A stretch of DNA of 45,000 nt from Neocallimastix lanati (nom. inval.) (lineage: Eukaryota; Neocallimastigomycota; Neocallimastigomycetes; Neocallimastigales; Neocallimastigaceae). The DNA lies in NCBI GenBank assembly GCA_016946835.1, contig JACVTC010000040.1:445001-490000 (forward strand), given 5' to 3'. The notes beneath the pieces were generated by a model. It saw only the letters and a program-made list of their open reading frames with translations. It had not been told where the DNA came from and did not search any database. Each line of letters opens with the position of its first letter. The first letter of the stretch is position 1. A program made the translations under genes and the position numbers. Below, in pieces: positions 36,864 to 45,000 of this stretch.

Positions 36864-36984
36864 ACCAAATATATAACTGAAGTAATAAACCTTTGAGTAA
36901 TCTTAAATTCATCATTAATTTCTTCTATAACAATATTAATAAAATAAAATAGGATACAAATAATTTATTAGTCTATCTTTTTTT

Positions 36985-37017
<33 letters not shown>

Positions 37018-37491
37018 TTAAAAATATATTGTATAGATTAACAAAACTTTTAAAAATTTTACATTAATTATTTATATATAAAGTATATGTACATATATGT
37101 AATGAAGTAAAAAAAAGGTCTATAATTTTATTTTATAAAATTTGAAATAATAAATTTTATTTTATAAAATTTGAAATAATAAATTTTATTAAATAATTCA
37201 AATTAAATTTTTTGAAAAAAACTTTTTTAAAATAATATAATACCAAAAAAAAAAAAAAAAAAATTAAACAAAAAAAAAATTTTTTTTTTTCATTATATTT
37301 ATATTAATAAAAAAAAAATTATTTTATATATATTCCATTGATTTTTTTTTTTTTTAAAAAAAAAAAAAGTAATTCCTATATCGAATAACTCCTTAAATAA
37401 AATAGAATAATATTTATATGTATATGTATTTAGAAAAAAAGAATAAAGAAAATAAAGAAAAAGATATATATAATTACATAAACATATAATA

Positions 37492-39102
37492 ATGGTAATA
37501 CAGTTTGGATTTAAAATTAAAAAAAATAAATTATTTTATTATTTGATAGTTATACTTATATTTAGCTTCACTTCATTATTTTCTATTATATTTTCTATTC
37601 GAAAAGAAAATTATGTTGAATCCTTCAAAAAAGTAAAGCCTTCAAGATATTGTCATAATAATAGGGAAAAAAATAATAATAGAGATGATGATTATGAAAC
37701 TATAGATAATAGTATTGATTTTTATTATGATCCCTCAGTGAAAAATGATAAAATTATTATGAATCATTTAAATAATTATATAATGAACACCATAGATTCT
37801 GTGAATGATTTAAAAAACATTAATTTACTGAGAGAAAAGACAGTATTACACCGATTGTTATGGGAACAACTTTTTGGTACTGAAATATATACTTATGATC
37901 ATATTTTAAATTCATTAATAGACCTTCAAAATAAAAATTTACCTCTAGTAAAATTGTTTAATAAAGTCCATAATAATTTGTATTCTTGGGCTTATGGTAA
38001 AAAATTTTTAGCAATTGATGAATTATTGAAATCTTATCATGGTAGAGGTATCGTTATTTGTACTGGTAATTTTCATTTCAAATTTGCTCATAGTACTATT
38101 GATATATTAATTAATTTAATAAAAACAAAACTTCCTATTGAAGTATTTTATAATGGGAAAGATGATTTAACCGAAGAGAAAAAGAAGATCTTACAAGCTT
38201 ATCCAAATGTTTATTTATCTAATATTGAAGATTATTTTAATAATGATATCATTAAATGTAGAAAATGGGCGATAAAACCTTTTGCTATGCTAGCTTCAAG
38301 ATTTAAGGAGGTTATTCTCATTGACGCGGATGCTATATTTATTCATGATCCTGTGGAACTTTTCAAATCTAAAGGTTATCAGAAAACGGGTACTCTTTTC
38401 TTTAGAGATAGAACATTATCAAAATCTTTAAATAATGATAGCTTAACTTGGTTTAAAGAATGGGCTAAAGATCCTTTAACTGAAACCAAAAAGTCTCGTT
38501 TTTGGAATGATATCACCATTCATGAAATGGATTCAAGTACAGTAGTCATGAATAAAGATAAGGTTATTCTTGGTCTCTTATCCGTATGTAAATTAAATGA
38601 ATTTTCAATTCGTGAAAATATGGTTTATCGTCATGTTCATGGCGACAAAGAAACGTTTTGGATGGGTTTTGATATGGCACGTCAACATTATTATATGAGT
38701 GAACAACCTATTTCATTTATAGGATCAATAAAAACGGAATCCTCATTAGATTTAGATCATAGGAATAATGATGAAGATGAAGATAATAATAATAATAATA
38801 ATAATTCAAAAAATGGGCGTCAAATGCTTTGTGGACATATAGCTCATTCCTTAGAAAATGGAAGAATTTTATTTTGGAATGGACATCTTGTGAAGGATAA
38901 AGCCTATAATAGCACTGAACTTTTAGATTTCAATTTCTATATTGTAGAAAAGGAAGGAGATGATAATGATCAATGGACTACTGATCCTGTTTGTTATTAT
39001 ATTAATTCTAAAAAGGAAGTAATTCCTCTTCCTGAAGAGGATCAGGTTTTCATAGATATGATTAAAGAAAGAGAATATCATAGTCATATTGTTTTAAATT
39101 AA
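37492..39102 (+). CDS. MNN1/MNT-family alpha-1,3-mannosyltransferase-like protein (GT71)
   Basis: Predicted Golgi type II membrane glycosyltransferase that would add mannose from GDP-mannose to protein-linked glycans. Intronless, 536 residues. A short basic N-terminus (FKIKKNK) precedes one membrane anchor at about 14-35, then a lumenal stem. The catalytic domain begins near GRGIVICTGN and includes LPIEVFYNGKDDL, CRKWAIKPFAMLAS, the metal-binding DxD in VILIDADAIFIHDP (D278, D280), GTLFFRDRTL, MDSSTVVMNKDK and WMGFDMARQHYYM, all matching the Mnn1 family. An Asp/Asn-rich insert (about residues 423-440) lies in a loop. Linkage specificity cannot be read from the sequence. The 5' flank is A-rich; a small AAACAAG repeat follows the stop. 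Confidence 0.93.
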   Translation: MVIQFGFKIKKNKLFYYLIVILIFSFTSLFSIIFSIRKENYVESFKKVKPSRYCHNNREKNNNRDDDYETIDNSIDFYYDPSVKNDKIIMNHLNNYIMNTIDSVNDLKNINLLREKTVLHRLLWEQLFGTEIYTYDHILNSLIDLQNKNLPLVKLFNKVHNNLYSWAYGKKFLAIDELLKSYHGRGIVICTGNFHFKFAHSTIDILINLIKTKLPIEVFYNGKDDLTEEKKKILQAYPNVYLSNIEDYFNNDIIKCRKWAIKPFAMLASRFKEVILIDADAIFIHDPVELFKSKGYQKTGTLFFRDRTLSKSLNNDSLTWFKEWAKDPLTETKKSRFWNDITIHEMDSSTVVMNKDKVILGLLSVCKLNEFSIRENMVYRHVHGDKETFWMGFDMARQHYYMSEQPISFIGSIKTESSLDLDHRNNDEDEDNNNNNNNSKNGRQMLCGHIAHSLENGRILFWNGHLVKDKAYNSTELLDFNFYIVEKEGDDNDQWTTDPVCYYINSKKEVIPLPEEDQVFIDMIKEREYHSHIVLN

Positions 39103-39180
39103 TTGTTTAATAAGGATTATTATTTTTTTTAAAAAAAAAAAAAATAAAAGAAAAAATAAAAAAAAAAGAAAAAGAAAAAG

Positions 39181-39216
39181 AAACAAGAAACAAGAAACAA
39201 GAAACAAGAAACAAGA
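39181..39216. repeat. (AAACAAG)n run in the mannosyltransferase 3' flank
   Basis: Five perfect 7-base units starting about 80 bases after the stop codon. Confidence 0.9.
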
Positions 39217-39488
39217 AAAAGGAAAAAAAAAAAACACGAAAAACAAAACAAAACAAAACAAAAAAAAAAAAAGTATCTATATATATACATATATATTGAA
39301 ACAAAATTTCTATATGAAAAAAAAAATTTTTTTTTCTAATATTAAATATATATATTCAATAATTGCTTTCATTTTTATTATTTACATAAGTTTTTATTTT
39401 ATTTTTATTTTTTATTTTTATTTTTATTTTTTATTTTTATTTTTATTTATTTATTTATTTGTTAAATTTATAGATTAAATTAATAAAT

Positions 39489-39695
39489 AATAATAGTTTT
39501 TCAAATAATATCTCAATATATTTTTCACTTTACATATTTTTTTTTTCTTCGTTTATTAATAGATTAATAGACATTAGTAGTTTTTCAATTAACATCTCAA
39601 TATATATTTTGCTTTACTTTTTTTTTTTATTTATTAATAGATTAATAAATATTAGTAGTTTTTCAAATGACATTTCAATATATTTTTACTTTATT

Positions 39696-39728
<33 letters not shown>

Positions 39729-39790
39729 TTTTATTTATTAATAGATAAATAGATATTAGTAGTTTTTTATATACCATCTCATGTATTTTA
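39489..39790. repeat. Four-unit diverged tandem repeat
   Basis: Units centred on AGTAGTTTTTCAA followed by CATCTCAATATAT start near 39489, 39573, 39650 and 39754. Between units the phrase TTTATTAATAGATTAATA recurs. Spacing is 84, 77 and 104 bases, varying with inserted T/TTA tracts. Confidence 0.8.
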
Positions 39791-40375
39791 AGTTTTTTTT
39801 TCTGTTAAATAAAATTAAATACAATTTTGGAAAATAATTATTATAAAAAGCATTAAAAATAGTATAAAAAAAAATATGTTTTACATATGTTGTTTATTCT
39901 TGTTTAAAATACATAGGATAACACATTATTATAATGTTATTTTTATCATATCTAAAACAAGTATTAAAACTATAAAATAATAAATATATAAATACATATT
40001 ATTCTATAATTTTTATTTAATATTTACATATTAGAAAAAAAAAAAAAAAAGAAGTTATAATTGGAAATATTAATTTATATATATATATATATTTATGTGT
40101 ATTTTATAACTTTAAACCAAATCTAAGCTATTTTAATAAATTAAAAACTATTATATATAAATATTTTATTAATTGGTAAAGTGAATTTTTAAAATACCAA
40201 ATAAAATAAAATTAAAATATTAAAATAATTTAATAAAATAATTAATAAAATAATTAATAAAATATAATATAAATTAGATTAAATATGAACTTCTATAATT
40301 CTTATAAAATGAAAAATAATATATTATTATTTAGTCTTGAAAATAAATAACTATAAAAAAAAATTAGATTTTATT

Positions 40376-40376
<1 letters not shown>

Positions 40377-40424
<48 letters not shown>
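40377..40424. repeat. 48-base poly-T tract
   Basis: Uninterrupted T run in intergenic DNA; the longest homopolymer I noticed in the window. Confidence 0.9.
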
Positions 40425-40428
<4 letters not shown>

Positions 40429-41164
40429 CAATATGTATTTTTATTGGTCATTCAGTTTTAATTGGTTCATCCAACTGTTCATTATTCTATTTGGAATCAA
40501 TATTGTTTATATAAAAAATATTTTGGCTCAAAAAATTAAATTTCACAAATAAATAGTTTTAATGAATAATGCTTCCATTTTAATATTTTATTTATTCATT
40601 AATAATAAATAATTTAATAATAAATAATAAATAATAATAATAAATAATAAATAATAAGTAATAAAATAGTAAATAGTAAATAGGAAATAGTTAATAATTA
40701 ACCATACAGTAAACTTAATTATAAAAAATTTGAATAATATATAGGTTAATTATACATTTATGAGCATTTCTCATTTAATAATAATATATATCACGTGTAT
40801 GTTTATTATATTTATTATAGATCTTTTTTTATTATTAATTTTTTTTATATCATTGATTTGATGAATAATATAACAATAAATAAATTAATATATATATATA
40901 TTTTTTAATTATTATATAATTATTAAATATTTAAAAGAAAAAAATAACCATAGTAGGATTTTCAATCGCTGACTATAATATAATAATAATAAATTAAAAA
41001 AAAAAAAGATTTAAACTTTAAATCTAATAAAGGATACTTTATTAAGGAAAAAAAGTTTAACAAACGAACAAACAAAAATATATATAATAATATAAAATAA
41101 AATAATTAAAATTATATTTAAAAAGAAAAAGAAAAATAAAAAAAATATTAAAATTAAAAAAAAA

Positions 41165-42162
41165 ATGTTTAAGTACGCTATTTGTTGTTTTGGTATTTTA
41201 TTATTATCTCATGCTTCCTATTCTGCTTTACAACGTAAATTATTAAATAATTTATCAATAAATAATAGTTTTTATTATTATTATTTTTTCTTTTTCAAAA
41301 AAACAAACAAACAAACAAACAAAAAAAAAAAAAAAAAAAAAAAAAAAAACAATATAGGAAAAAAGAAAAAACTTAAAATTTATTAAAAATAATAATAACA
41401 GAAAAAAAATATATATACATAGCCATATACAATGCAAAATTAATAAATCATTTAAAATTTTGTTACTTTTAAATATTTAAAATCCATTTTATTTATTTAT
41501 GAAAATACAATCTTATTTTTATTTTTTATTTTTTTTCCCTTTTTACATACTTATATTTATTTGTTTATTTATAATAGAAATTAGAATTCAAAGAAATCAA
41601 GAAAATGGAAATCAATCTTTACCTTTTGATGTAAAAAATAATAAATAAATAATATTATATATATATTATATTATATAGATAAAGAAGTAATGTTATTAAA
41701 ATTCTAATAATAAATATATAAAATAGATAATAGCAGAATGCTTAGCAAGTATTGTCATAATGTTAATTGGTTTAACTGTTTCTACGAAGAAATTCGAAAA
41801 TATTTCACTTGAAGAAACTAACAAGAAAAAGTAAAAACCAAATATATTTTTTAAATTACATTATTTGTTATATAAAATATGATATAAAATATGATTTATT
41901 TAGATTAAGATTAATTAATAATATATATATTTTTTTTTATTTTTATTTTTATATTGAATATTTTAATATATATAATACATAATATTTTAATATTTTATAA
42001 TTTGCTTTATTTTTGTAATTATTTTATGTTTTTTTTTTTTTTTTTTTAAAAAAAAAAATTAATAATTAATATCAAATTAATAGTAAAATGGATACAATAA
42101 ATACTCATTCTGATTTTCATGTTTTAAGAAACCGTGGTCGTGTTTTTGCATCTTCCAATTAA
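41165..42162 (+). CDS. EMC5: ER membrane protein complex subunit 5 (EMC5/MMGT1 family)
   Basis: Small membrane subunit of the EMC, which inserts tail-anchored and multi-pass proteins into the ER membrane. Four exons, 41165-41234, 41578-41630, 41727-41830 and 42084-42162, give 101 residues. Phases 1, 0 and 2 all match. Exon 1 encodes the first membrane helix with GILLLSHASYSALQ; exon 2 the short loop ending SLPFD; exon 3 the second helix, IIAECLASIVIMLIGLTV; exon 4 ends with HSDFHVLRNRGRVF, the conserved EMC5 C-terminal motif. The length agrees with the family. Any single-frame reading of the locus sees only exon 1 running into a lysine-rich A-tract inside intron 1, so the gene is easily missed by simple ORF calls. 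Confidence 0.95.
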
Positions 42163-42331
42163 ATTTTGTATTAAAGCAAAAAAAAAAAAAAAGGAATTTT
42201 AATCAATTTACAAATATGAAATCAGTTAATTTTAGTATTCTCATAATAAAAAGATAGAATTATAATATCCGAAATATTTTATGGAAATTTTTATTTAACA
42301 CATATAATATTGCAATTATATATAAAATAAA

Positions 42332-42365
<34 letters not shown>

Positions 42366-44254
42366 AATAAATATAAAAATAAAAATAAAAATAATAATAA
42401 CAGTAATAACCAACTGAATTTATAAATTATAAACAGAACAATGTAAATAATATTATTTATAGTATTTATGCTATTAATAATAGACAAAAAAATTAAAAAA
42501 AAAAAAAAAAAAAAATAATAATAATAAAGAAATAGAAATAATTATACTAATAATATATGATACATTAAAAAATAACTAAAAAAAATCATCATTAGATGTT
42601 ATGCTTTAAACTAATTTTTTTTTTTTTTTTTTTTTTAGTTATTATTTTAATCAAAAGGACTTTCATAGTTCAAATATAAAGTAATAACCTTCATTATTTT
42701 ATTTTTATGGAATTTATTATTATTAATTAACAATGTATCTGATCTTGTAAAAATATAAAAATATATTCTCTACACATAGAATATTTTTATTGTTAAAGAA
42801 CTTCTTAGAAAGGATATCATATTCTAATTTAGTTTTTTTTTTTTTTTTTTTTATTTATTTTTTTTGAAAGTCTTTATAAATTTCATATATCGTTCAATAT
42901 AGCAATATAGCAGACTTTTTATTAATAATAGGGAAGAAAGAAAGGAAGAAATAAGTGGAGAAAAAAGAATTCTATATTTATATTAATAATAATAATAAAT
43001 TAAAATCTATACAGAAAATAATAGACATGATGAGAAATTTTCATTATAATTATATAATAAAAGTGTTAGTTATTTATGATAATAAGCATTATTTAAATGA
43101 TTTATAACGGGTTAATGACAATGATAATTATTTATAAAAATATTTATTAAATAAAATGAATAAAATGTTACTTGGGTTAATTTATGGTATATTTATAAAA
43201 AATATATTATTATATAAATAATAATAATTTAAATAATATCAATAATTTTAATAATTATATTAATAACGAATAAAATAATTAAATGATTATTTTTTATTTT
43301 CATAATTATATATATATAATATATTAAAAATATTAATAATAAATCAATAATAATATATTGGAAATACTAAATCAATAATTAAATATTTTTTTAATGAAAA
43401 AAAAAAAGATAAAAATAAAATAAAAAAATTTATATTGATTTTAATTTTTAATCATTTATATAATTATTAAATGAAAAAAAAAAATAAAATAAAAAGTGGG
43501 AACTAAATTGTGTAAGAATATTTTTTGTTTTTAGTCATAAAAAAATTAAAAAAAAAAAAAAAAAAAATAAAATAAAATAATATTAATAATAATAATAATA
43601 AAAATAATAATAATAATAATTTTTAAATACTAAAAAACAAAAAATAATGTAAATTTATTAATAATGAATTTTATTTTAGATAATTATTATTAGTTAAACA
43701 TTAATATAGAAAAGATGTAACATATATAAAATCAAAAAAAAAAAAAAAAAAAAAAAAAAAATTAAATTCTTAAATATGATTGTCATTTAATCATATCTTA
43801 TTATATTTCATATATATATATATTATATTTTTAAATTATATTAAAATAATTTAATACTAATATTTCATTATTACTATTATTATAATTATTATATATATAT
43901 CTATAATTAATACTTCATTTTTTTAATTAAACTTGTATATATAATGTTTTATTATAAAAATTTATAGTTACATCCAAGTTTTCATTTTTTATTGATAATC
44001 TCTTTGAAAAGATTATATATAATTATTATTATACATAAGTCAAATAAACAAACAAATTGAATATAGTTTTTTTTTTTATTATTATTAATTCAATTTATTA
44101 CTTTCTTTTAAAAAAAACAACAACTTAATTTAATTCAAAAACTCAATCCAATATATCAAATCAATTTTTTTTTTTTTTAAAAAAAAAAATAATAAAAATA
44201 AAAATAAAATTATTGAATTTATATATATTCCCTTTTTTTTTATATTGATCCAAA
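42163..44254. other. Intergenic region between EMC5 and SF1
   Basis: About 2.1 kb of A/T tracts (for example 42329-42363 and 43734-43760) with no exon seen. Slightly more complex sequence at 42640-42970 carries no open frame of note. Confidence 0.7.
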
Positions 44255-44830
44255 ATGCAATTTCATAGAGTTACGGGTTCAAATGATGTTCCATTAGGAA
44301 AAGTTAGAACATTTGGAAAAGGCCCAGGAATGGATGATGATAATTTAATAATGAATAAAGGTGGTGAAAATACTATGCCAGAAGGTTATAATTATTTAAT
44401 TTAATTATAAATATATATATTTGTTATTAGTATATATATATACGTATTTTTTTTTTATAATGTAAAATAATAATGGTTAATTCAATTAAATAATTTTTAT
44501 TTATTTATTTTTTTTTATTTTTATTTTTATTTTTTTTTATTATTACTAAGGAAATAAAAATAATAATTATAATATTAAAGTAATTCTTTTATAAAACATA
44601 ACCATATAAAAATTTTTTATCCGAATTTTTAAAAATTTTATAAAATATATCAAATTATTATTATATAATATTAACATCATTTATTTTTTATTTTTTAATT
44701 TTTCTTTTTTCTTTTTTTTAGGAAGAAGAACAAGATGGGGTGACCCTAATTCAAAAGTTAATATTCCAGGTTTCACAACTACTTTACCTTCAAGATTAAC
44801 AAAAGATGAAATAGATTCTTTTATTAGTTA
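44255..44830 (+). CDS. SF1: Splicing factor 1 / branchpoint-binding protein, N-terminal part (partial, continues past window)
   Basis: SF1/BBP binds the intron branchpoint and U2AF65 in early spliceosome assembly. Two exons are visible: 44255-44384 and 44722 to about 44830. Exon 1 encodes an N-terminal segment starting MQFHRVTGSNDVPL; exon 2 gives GRRTRWGDPNSKVNIPGF followed by TTTLPSRLTKDEIDSFIS. The basic-Trp motif RRTRW (W49) is the U2AF ligand motif, and the rest starts the SF1 helix-hairpin domain. The KH and zinc-knuckle domains must lie beyond the window. The second donor is ambiguous: GTATAA after 44830 or GTTAGT after 44826. Both avoid the in-frame TAG at 44829-44831. The first gives a better alignment by eye. 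Confidence 0.88.
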
Positions 44831-45000
44831 GTATAATATATATATATAATAAATAATAATGATAATAAAACAATTATATATATGTATATATAAAAGTTAT
44901 TTATATTATAAATAAAAATAAAAATTAAATTAAATCTTTATAGATTTCATTTTAATTTTAATAAATAAAAATGAAGATAATTAATTAATTATTTTTTTTT
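44831..45000 (+). other. SF1 intron 2 (runs off the window)
   Basis: AT-rich, no convincing next exon. A CTTTATAG acceptor-like string near 44936-44943 leads to a stop within about 15 codons with no SF1 similarity, so it was not used. Confidence 0.5.

Larger units (their letters stand above)
39103..41164. other. Intergenic region between the mannosyltransferase gene and EMC5
   Basis: No exon supported. Contains the (AAACAAG)n run at 39181-39216 in the presumed 3' UTR, AAAAC repeats at 39240-39262, a four-unit diverged tandem repeat at 39489-39790, and a 48-base T-tract at 40377-40424. Confidence 0.7.

Noticed and set aside
39107-39478. Phe/Tyr-rich frames flanking the mannosyltransferase 3' end
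   Set aside because: Antisense or readthrough of AAACAAG, A- and T-tract repeats.
41235-41437. Lys-rich extension of EMC5 exon 1 and its antisense Phe-rich frame
   Set aside because: This is intron 1 of EMC5; the family sequence resumes only at 41578 after splicing.
42260-42487. Leu/Phe-rich minus-strand frame
   Set aside because: Translation of A-tracts and AAAAT repeats with no domain.

Overview
This is a eukaryotic nuclear window, most likely from an anaerobic gut fungus (Neocallimastigomycota). The basis is extremely AT-rich non-coding DNA full of A/T homopolymers of 20-48 bases and short tandem arrays, small GT-AG introns in most genes, long asparagine runs, and fungal-type proteins (an MNN1-like alpha-1,3-mannosyltransferase and a Sec7-PH Arf exchange factor of the fungal Yel1/Syt1 and EFA6 type). 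Dictyostelium has similar base composition, but up to eight introns per gene and the mannosyltransferase family fit it poorly. No species is named.

Layout: (1) minus strand 2732-1, a Sec7-PH ArfGEF cut by the window start; (2) minus strand 10438-6919, a RasGEF-domain protein with an Asn-rich, acidic C-terminal half; (3) plus strand 14698-15774, MOB1; (4) 16450-17820, a decayed Ty1/copia-like gag region, compositionally distinct from its surroundings; (5) minus strand 22952-19678, BRF1, nine exons; (6) minus strand 29764-27967, a single-pass membrane protein with a C-terminal SH3 domain; (7) minus strand 30611-29930, a small cysteine-free secreted protein of unknown function; (8) plus strand 37492-39102, a GT71 mannosyltransferase; (9) plus strand 41165-42162, EMC5; (10) plus strand 44255 to about 44830, the 5' part of SF1/BBP, cut by the window end. 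By my exon models about 23% of the window is coding.

The genes do not form a pathway cluster. They are dispersed housekeeping and signalling genes: Arf and Ras exchange factors, mitotic exit/Hippo-type MOB1, Pol III initiation, ER membrane insertion, Golgi glycosylation and branchpoint recognition. Most exon models were rebuilt by hand from GT-AG sites with codon phase conserved across every junction; for genes with known families the joined protein also matches the family.

I found no clear new multi-gene system. The items most worth a second look are: introns with poly-U at one end and poly-A at the other, or with poly-A in place of a polypyrimidine tract; a compound TTTTA/TTTCA array in a RasGEF intron; the TM-SH3 protein; the orphan secreted protein; the gag relic; and several dispersed or tandem repeats in the long intergenic stretches.
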